Positions 33,935 through 41,626 of a stretch of 64,000 nt of DNA are shown piece by piece. Source of the stretch: an uncultured Clostridia bacterium. Lineage in GTDB: Bacteria; Bacillota; Clostridia; Christensenellales; UBA3700. Position 1 is the first letter of the stretch, and each line of letters starts with the position of its first letter. Below the pieces are notes generated by a model. It worked only from the letters and a program-made list of their open reading frames with translations. It had not been told where the DNA came from and did not search any database. The DNA is taken from assembly GCA_945872615.1 (NCBI GenBank), contig CAMBZZ010000001.1, positions 154,701 to 218,700 of the forward strand, in the 5' to 3' direction. The position numbers and the translations under genes are program-made.

Positions 33935-34675
33935 TTACGCAGGATATGTATCAAACCTATAAATGCCCTTAAGTTCGGTAAAATAATTTAATTGATACCA
34001 TTTTCCAGTCTCTTCTACCTCATGTATTATTACTATTTGAACGTGTTTATTTGCCGGTATGGTAAGCGTAATTGCATCGGCAAGATTTACGTGGTGCCAA
34101 TCACTTCGAGACCACTCACCTTGACCGCGATCAACATATCTATAAATAATTTTGCCGTAGCCTACATATCCCGATGCATTCGTCGGTCTTATATCGTTGT
34201 CGATTGCATTAAATAGCTTTATATCATTATGATTGCTTGCTGTAGGCGCATACGTATTCAGTTCTACTATTCTTAACGTAACTGCCCCCATAGCGTTTAT
34301 GTTATTGCCTGACAAAAGATTATCCACGGGCGACAATTTTTGCTCTACCCCTGCTTGATCTGTTGCGTATATAGCAAATTTTTCTGAATTAATTGGGAAT
34401 TGAATACTCCCGTCAGGATAATATATTGGTTTTTCTGCTCTACTATAGCCGGAATAATCATCTCCCGCATCACATACTAACTCATAACTAAACCATAACG
34501 GCGAAGGCGTTGTAGCCAAATCCTCTATATAAGGCGCATTATTGCTGTGTATTTCCATACCACACAAGTCTTCTTCAGTTTCTGCGATTACAACACAATT
34601 CGATGAGACAATCATAAATAGTGATATAATTAATATCATCGCCATTGATATTAAAACGTTTGTTTTTTGTGTCAT
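33935..34675 (-). CDS. Exported protein of unknown function, first gene of the ABC-2 operon
   Basis: A 246-residue protein with a clear signal peptide (NVLISMAMILIISLFMIVSS...AVIA-like end near residue 31). The mature part is polar with several Trp/Tyr and no repeats I recognise; segments such as IIYRYVDRGQGEWSRSDWHHV suggest a beta-rich extracellular domain. It has AGGAGG and a good promoter (34696-34724) and abuts the ABC ATPase gene. It may be a substrate-binding or immunity-like partner of the exporter, or its cargo; this is inference. Confidence 0.7.
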   Translation of the reverse strand: MTQKTNVLISMAMILIISLFMIVSSNCVVIAETEEDLCGMEIHSNNAPYIEDLATTPSPLWFSYELVCDAGDDYSGYSRAEKPIYYPDGSIQFPINSEKFAIYATDQAGVEQKLSPVDNLLSGNNINAMGAVTLRIVELNTYAPTASNHNDIKLFNAIDNDIRPTNASGYVGYGKIIYRYVDRGQGEWSRSDWHHVNLADAITLTIPANKHVQIVIIHEVEETGKWYQLNYFTELKGIYRFDTYPA

Positions 34676-34695
34676 AATAAGACCTCCTATGTCTT

Positions 34696-34724
34696 AGTTT
34701 ATTTTTAACGACTAAATATTTCAA
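34696..34724 (-). promoter_or_regulatory. Promoter of the exported protein/ABC-2 operon
   Basis: TTGAAA (34719-34724), 17-bp spacer, TAAACT (34696-34701) on the minus strand. The divergent response-regulator promoter uses the same TAAACT -10 box; the 46 bp between the -35 boxes are available for a regulator. Confidence 0.65.
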
Positions 34725-34770
34725 GATATATTTGTATGTATCTTTTCGTTGGTAATTATTGTTTTCAGTA

Positions 34771-34799
34771 TTGACATATGCAATAAAAAAGAATAAACT
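34771..34799 (+). promoter_or_regulatory. Promoter of the Spo0A-C-type response regulator
   Basis: TTGACA (34771-34776), 17-bp spacer, TAAACT (34794-34799), ahead of AGAGG and the ATG at 34827. Confidence 0.7.
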
Positions 34800-34826
34800 A
34801 ATATTATAAATACTTAAGAGGCTTAT

Positions 34827-35612
34827 ATGGAAAGAAAGTTAGATATTTTACTTGTAGAAGACGACGCTGACGCTTGCAAGGAGATGAGCCTTGCCATAGA
34901 TGACTTTTTTGATGATTTTAACTTGGTGTCCATCACCAACAACGCTTCTACGGCTATCAAAGACGTAGTAGAGAAACAACCCGATATTCTGATATTGGAC
35001 TTGGAGCTTACGCTTGGACAAGGCACGGGGATCGAAGTGTTGGAAGGTATCAAAAAAGCGCGTCTGACTTATCCTCCGTATATTGTAATAACGACCAACA
35101 ATATTAGCAATATTACACATTCTATCGCACGCGAAAACGGCGGAGATTTTATTTTTACCAAAAACCAACAAGGGTACAGTGCCGCTCTGGTAATCAATTT
35201 TCTAAAAAGTGCAAAACAAGCAATTTTGAATAGACGTCCTTCGAATTATGGAGACAATCTTGCTCTCACCTCTCCAAGCCATCAGCAACATCTCTATAAA
35301 ATAATTAGCAACTATCTGCTTGACATTGGCGTCTCTCCGAAGAACATTGGTTTCAAATACTTGGAGAATGCGATTTATTTGGTTGCAAACAACTATGATA
35401 AACCGTTTTTGCAAGAGCTTGCTAAAGAATACAAAAAAACGCCTGCAAGCATAGAGCGTGCAATGCAAAACGCTATCAATCGAACGTGGGCTACGGAAAA
35501 CGTTGAAGACTTGCTCAATAGATATAAAGCAAAAATTTCTTCTTCCAGGGGTGTGCCTACAATAAACGAATTTGTGCATTATTACGCACATCTAATTAGC
35601 GTAAATAAATAG
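34827..35612 (+). CDS. Response regulator with REC and Spo0A C-terminal-type DNA-binding domains
   Basis: A 261-residue two-domain regulator. The receiver (1-120) has the acidic pair EDDA, the phospho-acceptor in ILILDLELTLGQG near residue 56 and the conserved Lys in FIFTKN. The C-terminal half (about 145-258) aligns with the Spo0A effector domain: ISNYLLDIGVSPKNIGFKYL, KKTPASIERAMQNAINRTW and GVPTINEFVHYYAHL. The REC is divergent from Spo0A proper, and the gene lies beside a GHKL kinase, so it is more likely a dedicated regulator than the sporulation master regulator. Likely targets are the neighbouring transporter operons (inference). Confidence 0.9.
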   Translation: MERKLDILLVEDDADACKEMSLAIDDFFDDFNLVSITNNASTAIKDVVEKQPDILILDLELTLGQGTGIEVLEGIKKARLTYPPYIVITTNNISNITHSIARENGGDFIFTKNQQGYSAALVINFLKSAKQAILNRRPSNYGDNLALTSPSHQQHLYKIISNYLLDIGVSPKNIGFKYLENAIYLVANNYDKPFLQELAKEYKKTPASIERAMQNAINRTWATENVEDLLNRYKAKISSSRGVPTINEFVHYYAHLISVNK

Positions 35613-35636
35613 CAGGTTGTTTTAACAACCCGCCAT
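35613..35636. terminator. Hairpin between the response regulator and the small peptide gene
   Basis: GCAGGTTG/CAACCCGC arms with one wobble pair, directly after the regulator stop and 8 bp after the peptide stop on the other strand. The T run is weak, so it may stop both convergent transcripts only partly. Confidence 0.55.
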
Positions 35637-35643
35637 TTACCGT

Positions 35644-35694
35644 TTAGCCAATCAATTTAGCAAAAAAATCGATTACTCTTTCCCAAAAGCTCAT
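35644..35694 (-). CDS. 16-residue amphipathic peptide (PSM/delta-lysin-like), candidate signal or effector
   Basis: A tiny ORF on the strand opposite its two neighbours, encoding MSFWERVIDFFAKLIG. It has a strong ribosome site (AAAGGAG, 7 nt before ATG) and a hairpin just downstream. On a 100-degree helical wheel the hydrophobic residues F3, W4, V7, I8, F10, F11, L14 and I15 fall in one 160-degree arc and S2, E5, R6, D9, K13 and G16 in the opposite arc, so it would form an almost ideal amphipathic helix; net side-chain charge is zero. It has no leader and no Cys, unlike AgrD. By analogy with phenol-soluble modulins it could be exported without processing and sensed by the adjacent kinase. Expression is unproven. 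Confidence 0.65.
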   Translation of the reverse strand: MSFWERVIDFFAKLIG

Positions 35695-35730
35695 ATGCGT
35701 TCTCCTTTTTTTCTTTATGATACAAAAAAA

Positions 35731-35759
35731 TTGAGAATGGGATGAATTAGTAATAATTA
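35731..35759 (+). promoter_or_regulatory. Possible promoter of the histidine kinase gene
   Basis: TTGAGA (35731-35736), 17-bp spacer, TAATTA (35754-35759); AAGGAG precedes the ATG at 35800. The divergent peptide gene has only a TATCAT-like -10 and no recognisable -35 box, as expected for an activator-dependent promoter. Confidence 0.4.
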
Positions 35760-35799
35760 TGCTTTTTTAGTTGCTTTTTGTTAGATATTAAGGAGATTT

Positions 35800-37242
35800 A
35801 TGGAACAACTAATAATGGACGTCATCAAATATGCAACTATGTTCTTTAGCATAGTATACGTTTACGTTCGGTTGTTGAGAATAACGCCAAGAGCCTCTTG
35901 GGCACTGCATCTCCCGATATGCCTTGCCTTGGCAGTTTTAGTTCATTATATTGTATTTGAGTATAGATATCTTATACCTGTAAACGTGCTTTTGTTTTCC
36001 TTCGTTTATCTCTTGATTGCGTACAAAAAGCCAATACGAGAAACTCTACCTTACAGTATTGTTGCCGTAGGAATGAGTTTCTTTATTTTGACAATATCTT
36101 ATATAGCTACTCTTCCTCTTACTATTGCTTTTGCTTTATTGAATAATGAATCACTTGCATTGATAATAATGACAGTTTTTTGTGCTGTAGTACAAGCGAC
36201 TTTGACTTTGCTCCTCTTCAAGATAAAAAAGTTTAAGAATGGCATTGTGGCGGTGAAATCGGAAACAAGTTTTTTGTTGCTCGTCTTTATTAGTTTACTC
36301 ACAATTTGTCTAGTGACTGCCTACTATACAAAATTCGTACATTCATATTTGGTCTTTGTAATCATTGTTATTGTCGCCATAGTTGGCTTTTTGCTTATCT
36401 CTTTGTGGAGAATAGTCTTGGCAAATAGATATAAGAGTGAGATTACTAAAAGAAACGTCAAAATTTACGAACAAACCCTTGCCGAATACAAAAGTCAAAA
36501 CGATATGCTACATGACAATAATGACAAACTTTCCGCCATTATACACCGAGACAACAAACTGTTGACGACTATCGAAATTGCGATAAACGAATTGCTCAAA
36601 CGGCAAAATAATAGCCCCGAAATTACCGAACTGCAAAATACAATCAGCCAGCTTTCCTCCCAACGCGGAAAACTCGTCAAGGATTATTCAAACGACTTGG
36701 CTTCCGTGCCAACTACCAACGTTATTGCTATAGATGCAACACTATTGTATATTCATTCTTTGACGCAAAAAAACAATATAGCCTTGTATATGAACGTGGA
36801 CGAGAACTTTAGCCAAGTTATCACTTCCAATAACATAAATTTGGTAGAATTAAATGCCCTGCTGTGTGATTTGGGCGAAAACGCCATACACGCAGTAGAC
36901 GGCATAAATGACGCGAAAATCAAACTTACTCTCAGCATACGTAATGGTCGCCCTTGCATTACAATTTTTGATAACGGCGTTGAGTTTGACGAAAAAGTTC
37001 TGTCTAATTTAGGCAAAATCAAAATCACAACTCGAAAAAATCAAGGCGGTAGCGGTATCGGTCTCGTCTATATTTTTGAAATATTACAACGATACTTGGC
37101 AAGTTTTTGTCTTGACGAAAACTTACAAGGAGAATATACAAAAGCCATTACCGTAACCTTTGACAATTTAGGAGAATTAAAAATCAATACTGCGCGCCCG
37201 CAAATAGCTAAAATCTTCAAAAATCGCAATAGTATTTTTTGA
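35800..37242 (+). CDS. AgrC-type sensor histidine kinase (GHKL)
   Basis: A 480-residue sensor with about six to seven TM helices in the first 210 residues, typical of peptide-sensing AgrC/ComD kinases, then a coiled linker, a phosphotransfer-like region SAIIHRDNKLL (His near residue 249, in place of the usual HDxxNH), and a GHKL ATPase: N box ALLCDLGENAIHAV, G1 IFDNGVEF and G2 GGSGIGLVYIFEIL. The start follows AAGGAG. The 3' partner would normally be a LytTR regulator, but here the neighbour is a Spo0A-C-type regulator, with the amphipathic peptide gene between them. Confidence 0.9.
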   Translation: MEQLIMDVIKYATMFFSIVYVYVRLLRITPRASWALHLPICLALAVLVHYIVFEYRYLIPVNVLLFSFVYLLIAYKKPIRETLPYSIVAVGMSFFILTISYIATLPLTIAFALLNNESLALIIMTVFCAVVQATLTLLLFKIKKFKNGIVAVKSETSFLLLVFISLLTICLVTAYYTKFVHSYLVFVIIVIVAIVGFLLISLWRIVLANRYKSEITKRNVKIYEQTLAEYKSQNDMLHDNNDKLSAIIHRDNKLLTTIEIAINELLKRQNNSPEITELQNTISQLSSQRGKLVKDYSNDLASVPTTNVIAIDATLLYIHSLTQKNNIALYMNVDENFSQVITSNNINLVELNALLCDLGENAIHAVDGINDAKIKLTLSIRNGRPCITIFDNGVEFDEKVLSNLGKIKITTRKNQGGSGIGLVYIFEILQRYLASFCLDENLQGEYTKAITVTFDNLGELKINTARPQIAKIFKNRNSIF

Positions 37243-37322
37243 TTGCAATCGTATATCATACTTGCTCTAAAGTTGCTAAAGAGTGTTTTTTAGGGTACAA
37301 CTCGTGGCGTAGATTAGACGAC

Positions 37323-37358
37323 AAAAAACCCGACTCCGACAAAACGCCGAATCGGGTC
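37323..37358 (-). terminator. Terminator of the tRNA-fMet/tRNA-Met transcript
   Basis: On the minus strand ACCCGA...TCGGGT arms enclose a GC-rich inner part and are followed by TTTTT, just after the tRNA-Met CCA end. Confidence 0.8.
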
Positions 37359-37360
37359 TT

Positions 37361-37438
37361 TGGTAGCGAGAGTGAGATTCGAACTCACGGTCCCCCGGGT
37401 ATGAACCGGGTGCTCTAGGCCAGCTGAGCTATCTCGCC
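37361..37438 (-). tRNA. tRNA-Met (CAT), elongator type
   Basis: A cloverleaf on the minus strand: acceptor GGCGAGA/TCTCGCT, D-arm AGCTCAGCTGGC, anticodon loop TTCATAC (CAT), TTCGAATC T-arm and encoded CCA. The body resembles Firmicutes elongator tRNA-Met rather than the lysidine-modified tRNA-Ile2. Confidence 0.93.
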
Positions 37439-37443
37439 AAAAT

Positions 37444-37519
37444 TGGTTGCGGGGGGAGGATTCGAACCTCCGACCTTCGGGTTATGAGCCCGACGAGCTG
37501 CCAGCTGCTCCACCCCGCG
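37444..37519 (-). tRNA. tRNA-fMet (CAT), initiator
   Basis: Begins CGCGGGGTGGAGCAG (the unpaired or mismatched C1 of initiators), has the GGG/CCC pairs flanking the CTCATAA anticodon loop, TTCGAATC, and encoded CCA. It is in one transcript with tRNA-Met. Confidence 0.95.
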
Positions 37520-37665
37520 ATATTCTCGATGCTTGATAATGATAATAAAAAAAACGACGTTTGTCAAGAGTTTGAGAAAGATTTTATAAAATAGTAGTCA
37601 AACAGTTATATTTTTGCCACTATTTCTTAATTTATTCAATACTATTATATTATCGAAAAAGCAAT

Positions 37666-38535
37666 TTATTCCGTTATCTCAGCTATTGTTTTGTACTGAA
37701 GATAGCCCTCTAAGTTGTCGCTGTCTCTTACGATTACGCTGTCTCTGTTCAACATATCCATGATGCCGACAAGCAAAATCCCTCCGCCGACGATGAGGTC
37801 TCGGCGCTTGACTTCCAGCCCCGCAAAGCACCCTCTTTGCTCGATTGGCGTGGCGTGCACACGACGACATAATTCTGCCACGATGTCCCTATTAAGTCGA
37901 TACATATCGACAATTTTGGCATCGTACTCTATCATTTGCTCTTGCATAGCTACAAATGTCGCCGACGTACCGCCAATGGACAAAAGATGGTCAAACTTAG
38001 GAACTTCGCCGTATCCTTGCAACGTCTTGGCAACGTATGATTGCAATGCTTCTACGTCCTCTTTGCACTCGTCGTTGAGGACGGCTAGACCTATAGGCAA
38101 ACTCTTAGAATAGACTAGCCCGCTCTTGTCGCCGACAGCTATCTCCGTACTAGCGCCGCCTATGTCCACCACGCAACATACTCCCTCGGTATAAGCTCCC
38201 AAAAATCCTATCTTTGCTTCGATTTGGCTAGGAAGAACGTCGATTTCTATACCACGCTCACGAGCTTGGAACAAAAAATCCGCTCGATTGTCGGCTCTGC
38301 GCACAGCTTCGGTGGCAAAGAAAAATATCTCGTCCGCGCCCCACTTCTCAGCCGTCTTACGATAGTCAGCCAACACGTCAAGCGTAACCGATAGATTGTG
38401 CGTATCGAGTTTGCCCGTGGTTGCCAAGCCTCTGCCCAGACCCGTGGTGGTGACGAATTTTTTGACACTCGCGCCGTCTTGGCTAAGCATAAGCCTTACG
38501 GAATTGGAGCCAATATCTACTACTGCGTACTTCAT
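37666..38535 (-). CDS. Ppx/GppA family phosphatase (exopolyphosphatase or pppGpp phosphohydrolase)
   Basis: A 289-residue protein of the actin-like ATPase fold: phosphate 1 motif VVDIGSNSVRLML at the N-terminus, FFFATEAVRRADN near residue 85, phosphate 2 motif VVDIGGASTEIAVG near residue 120, and LSIGGTSATFVA near residue 185. Length matches the short Ppx/GppA form lacking the C-terminal HD domain. It degrades polyphosphate or pppGpp. It stands alone between tRNA genes. Confidence 0.92.
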   Translation of the reverse strand: MKYAVVDIGSNSVRLMLSQDGASVKKFVTTTGLGRGLATTGKLDTHNLSVTLDVLADYRKTAEKWGADEIFFFATEAVRRADNRADFLFQARERGIEIDVLPSQIEAKIGFLGAYTEGVCCVVDIGGASTEIAVGDKSGLVYSKSLPIGLAVLNDECKEDVEALQSYVAKTLQGYGEVPKFDHLLSIGGTSATFVAMQEQMIEYDAKIVDMYRLNRDIVAELCRRVHATPIEQRGCFAGLEVKRRDLIVGGGILLVGIMDMLNRDSVIVRDSDNLEGYLQYKTIAEITE

Positions 38536-38650
38536 ACCAAAATTATATAAAATATTTCTTTTTTTGCCAAACGCTTGAATACAAAAATAATTGCGTGGTA
38601 GATTTTTGTATGTCCGCTGTCCTTTATTATGAAAAAGTTATCAATTTTTG

Positions 38651-38679
38651 TTGACAATTATGCTTTTTTAATATAATAT
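38651..38679 (+). promoter_or_regulatory. tRNA-Glu promoter
   Basis: TTGACA (38651-38656), 17-bp spacer, TAATAT (38674-38679), 20 bp upstream of the mature tRNA 5' end. Confidence 0.75.
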
Positions 38680-38699
38680 TGATTACGCTACAGTTCTAT

Positions 38700-38774
38700 G
38701 GCTCCGTGGTCAAGCGGTTAAGACATCGCCCTTTCACGGCGGTAACACGAGTTCGATTCTCGTCGGAGTCACCA
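38700..38774 (+). tRNA. tRNA-Glu (TTC)
   Basis: GGCTCCG/CGGAGTC acceptor, anticodon loop CTTTCAC (TTC), TTCGATTC T-loop and encoded CCA at the 3' end. Confidence 0.95.
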
Positions 38775-38811
38775 ATAAATAAGGAACGACGATTGTCGTT
38801 CCTTATTTATT
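38775..38811 (+). terminator. tRNA-Glu terminator
   Basis: A long perfect hairpin, AATAAATAAGGAACGAC-GATT-GTCGTTCCTTATTTATT, starting directly after CCA. Confidence 0.9.
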
Positions 38812-38989
38812 GATACTCCTCGCAAGCAATCGAATAGTCTCGGCTAATAAAGTTTGGCTTTACAACAAGTAACGCGCCGAGCGTTTTCGCATCCGTAGGA
38901 TTTTCGCCGATAGGGCAAAGTTCTCGTCAAAGACATTATTTCTAAATCATTTTTACTTATTCTTGACACGAAACTTCGGCGATGCCATA

Positions 38990-39018
38990 TTGACAACTTC
39001 CCAAAACAGCAGTAAAAT
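38990..39018 (+). promoter_or_regulatory. Promoter of the SDR oxidoreductase gene
   Basis: TTGACA (38990-38995), 17-bp spacer, TAAAAT (39013-39018), followed by AAGGAG ahead of the ATG at 39053. Confidence 0.7.
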
Positions 39019-39052
39019 TATTGTAGTATAAAATACTATAAGGAGTAATATT

Positions 39053-39883
39053 ATGGCTAACGTATGTGTAATAACGGGTGGCGGAAGCGGTATGGGTCTT
39101 GCTGCTGCCAAATTTATGCCAAAAGACAAAATCATCGTAATATCGGGTAGAACGATGAGCAAACTCGAGGGCGCCGTTGCCGAGTTGAAAGCGTTGGGAT
39201 ATGACGCTTATGCAAAAGCGTGCGACACTTCCAATAGAGAAAGCGTAAAAGAATTGGTGGCTTTTGCATCTTCGCTCGGTGAAATCAAAAACGTCATCAA
39301 TGCCGCAGGCGTTTCTCCCGCTATGAAGGGCACGCAAGAGAGCATTTTGCGTATCAACGCTTTGGGAACGGTTTACGTAAACCAAGAATTTTCTAAGGTT
39401 ATGTCAAAAGGAAGCGTTATCGTGGACATCTCGTCCAACTCCGCATACGTTTTGCCTTCTTTCTTAATCAACAAAAAGGTGTATGCTCTTGCCGAAACCG
39501 ACGAGGCTACCTTCTTGAACAAGCTCATCAAAAAGAGTAACATGGCTAAGGGTGAGTATCAACGCAAAGGCTTTGCCTACTCTCTCTCCAAAAACTTTGT
39601 CGTTTGGTACGCGCAAAAATGTGCATTCGAATATGGCAAAAAGGGCATAAGAGTTGCTTCTTTGAGCCCGGGACTTATCGCAACCGATATGGGCAACCTC
39701 GAAAAAGAAGAGGGCGGAATGCTAATTCCTTTCTCTTGCGAAGAAAGAATGGGTACGCCTGAAGAGCTCGGCTTTGCAATCGCCAGCCTTGCCGACGAGC
39801 GTAACGGCTACCTTGCCGGCGTGGATATACTGTGCGACGGTGGTAGCACCTACGGTATGAAAGAATTTAAGAAGAAAAAATAA
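39053..39883 (+). CDS. Short-chain dehydrogenase/reductase (SDR)
   Basis: A 276-residue NAD(P)-dependent oxidoreductase: cofactor motif TGGGSGMG at residues 9-16, NAAGVSPA (NAG motif), the catalytic Ser in VDISSNSAYV, YSLSK (YxxxK) near residue 181, and SPGLIATDMG after it, as in hydroxysteroid dehydrogenase-like SDRs. The C-terminus is GYLAGVDILCDGG. Preceded by AAGGAG and closed by a terminator, so it is monocistronic. Substrate unknown; hydroxysteroid dehydrogenases of gut bacteria fall in this family but that cannot be claimed here. Confidence 0.92.
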   Translation: MANVCVITGGGSGMGLAAAKFMPKDKIIVISGRTMSKLEGAVAELKALGYDAYAKACDTSNRESVKELVAFASSLGEIKNVINAAGVSPAMKGTQESILRINALGTVYVNQEFSKVMSKGSVIVDISSNSAYVLPSFLINKKVYALAETDEATFLNKLIKKSNMAKGEYQRKGFAYSLSKNFVVWYAQKCAFEYGKKGIRVASLSPGLIATDMGNLEKEEGGMLIPFSCEERMGTPEELGFAIASLADERNGYLAGVDILCDGGSTYGMKEFKKKK

Positions 39884-39905
39884 CAATTTTACTATTTTAG
39901 CTAAT

Positions 39906-39942
39906 AAGTCCGCTGCCTATATTTTTATATAGCAGCGGACTT
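39906..39942 (+). terminator. Terminator of the SDR gene
   Basis: AAGTCCGCTGC and GCAGCGGACTT arms around an AT-rich loop. Confidence 0.85.
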
Positions 39943-40013
39943 TACATTACACAAGTATTGCATAACTTAGAAATATATGATATACTTGTAGTACGAGTTT
40001 ATAGAGGTGAATT

Positions 40014-41552
40014 ATGAATTATCAAAGTTGCGTAAAACTCTCCCAAAATTTTAACGAATTAAAAAGAATTGCAAGTGCATATGTAGAAGATTGCAGAAAA
40101 CTTGACTTTAATGACCTAAAAGCAAGTTTAATTAAAACTGAAGGACAGTACACTCAATATAGCAATATTGAAAAACAACTAAACGCCCTAAAACTACATG
40201 AAAATCCAATAGTTAGAATAGTTGCGCCAATTATTATTCGTAATTATCTTATGGATGAAGATGAATTTACATCCACATGTAAAGCAACCGATGAAGCTGT
40301 TATTGCATATGAAAAATCGATTATCGATGAGGCTAATAATATCGACTTAAAAAACATGTCTCGTGATTTTGCACTATTTAGGTTTATCTTGGATAAGGCA
40401 TGGGAACGAGGCGACAATATATCTGTTGATGAAAAAAATTTAATTGAAGAAGTGCGGAAATACTTAAACATTTCAGTAAAAGACCAAAACATAATTGAAG
40501 CAAAAGCAGGCAGATACCCTACAAAAGATAATATTATACACAACTTATCTGAAATAGAAGTAGCTAGAAGAGCTTTACAAACCTCAGGCATTCTATTCTA
40601 TATTAAAAACTCTGATAATGTTCCTTGCGATATTATTCCTGAAGAAATAGTTACTTGTCTAAGGAAGTATTACAATGTTGAGATGAAAGAATACGGATAT
40701 AAACAATTAATTTCATACATAACGAAAAACACGAAAAAACAATACTTAATCGATATTATTAACAAACATAACGAACAACCTGATACTGCAAAAATTGAAT
40801 TGCCTAATAACCCTACAATTCCATTCCTACAGGACGTTATTCTAAAAACGATAAAACCTTCCAACTTAATTGGCGGATTTTCTCGCAACGCCGGATTAGA
40901 TAATATTACACTTTCTAAATGGTGTTCAAATATTGGTGTAAATGTGTCAGGTGCAAAAAGCACTTTGATTTCTCGAATAATTGATTATTATGATAAATTG
41001 AGAAAAATTACTATATCAAGCGCTGATGAACGCGAAAAGTATTATAACGTTTATCATGAATTAGCTTGTAGAGATTTAGCGTATCTAAGACAAAATGAAA
41101 TCATCAAGAAAGATTTAGAATGCGAGCATTACTTTGAAAAAGCAACCGATTATTTGTTTGAAGTAATGTTAAAAAATAAACCATTGCTATTATCTGGTAC
41201 GGAACACGCTGACGGAAAATTGTCATATAATGATAGATATATCCTCTGGGACAATAAATCAAAAGAAACACCTGTTAATTTGCTTGATCATATTGCACAG
41301 TTTGATAGATATATTAAAGGCTCAGATAAAGCAGTCCCAATATTTATCGTTATTGGACCTTCTTTTACGGACAACAGCGTAAAAGAGTGCGTAAAATATT
41401 CTTTATCTAATGATACTCAAATACTTTTAATAACTGCTGACGAGCTAAAAGACGTTGCGGAGCTTTGGCACAAAAATCACCCAAACGAAAGTTTCAACCT
41501 CGGCTTTTTCAAGCAAAATGGACGATTTGATAAAACTAAGTTGTTAATATAG
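40014..41552 (+). CDS. Probable PD-(D/E)xK-type nuclease with a SAP-like segment, solitary
   Basis: A 512-residue soluble protein, clearly richer in A+T than its neighbours. Residues 1-270 are helical and not recognised. Around residues 298-337, AGLDNITLSKWCSNIGVNVSG followed by AKSTLISRIIDYYDKL fits a SAP DNA-binding motif. The C-terminal third (about 385-480) has DGKLSYNDRYILWDNKSKE, where D...(x)WDNK looks like the D-(D/E)xK centre of restriction endonuclease-fold enzymes, followed by an alternating strand/helix pattern (PIFIVIGPSFT, TQILLITADEL). It resembles restriction-type catalytic domains. No methyltransferase or specificity gene is beside it. Nuclease role is inferred from motifs; acquisition by transfer is likely from its base use. 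Confidence 0.65.
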   Translation: MNYQSCVKLSQNFNELKRIASAYVEDCRKLDFNDLKASLIKTEGQYTQYSNIEKQLNALKLHENPIVRIVAPIIIRNYLMDEDEFTSTCKATDEAVIAYEKSIIDEANNIDLKNMSRDFALFRFILDKAWERGDNISVDEKNLIEEVRKYLNISVKDQNIIEAKAGRYPTKDNIIHNLSEIEVARRALQTSGILFYIKNSDNVPCDIIPEEIVTCLRKYYNVEMKEYGYKQLISYITKNTKKQYLIDIINKHNEQPDTAKIELPNNPTIPFLQDVILKTIKPSNLIGGFSRNAGLDNITLSKWCSNIGVNVSGAKSTLISRIIDYYDKLRKITISSADEREKYYNVYHELACRDLAYLRQNEIIKKDLECEHYFEKATDYLFEVMLKNKPLLLSGTEHADGKLSYNDRYILWDNKSKETPVNLLDHIAQFDRYIKGSDKAVPIFIVIGPSFTDNSVKECVKYSLSNDTQILLITADELKDVAELWHKNHPNESFNLGFFKQNGRFDKTKLLI

Positions 41553-41583
41553 TTTTCACTTTTTGCAATTCTAAATATAAAAA

Positions 41584-41618
41584 CAAATACTGCAAATACT
41601 GCAGTATTTGTTTTTTTT
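41584..41618. terminator. Terminator between the nuclease-like and macrodomain genes
   Basis: CAAATACTGC-AAATACT-GCAGTATTTG followed by eight Ts; perfect 10-bp stem. Confidence 0.9.
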
Positions 41619-41626
41619 GTAAAATA

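Noticed and set aside
34827..35612. This gene as the canonical sporulation regulator spo0A
   Set aside because: The effector domain fits, but the receiver is divergent and the gene sits with a peptide-type kinase in an accessory island; kept as Spo0A-like only.
37361..37438. tRNA-Ile2 with lysidine-modified CAT anticodon
   Set aside because: Body sequence and anticodon stem fit elongator tRNA-Met better; a modification cannot be seen, so some doubt remains.
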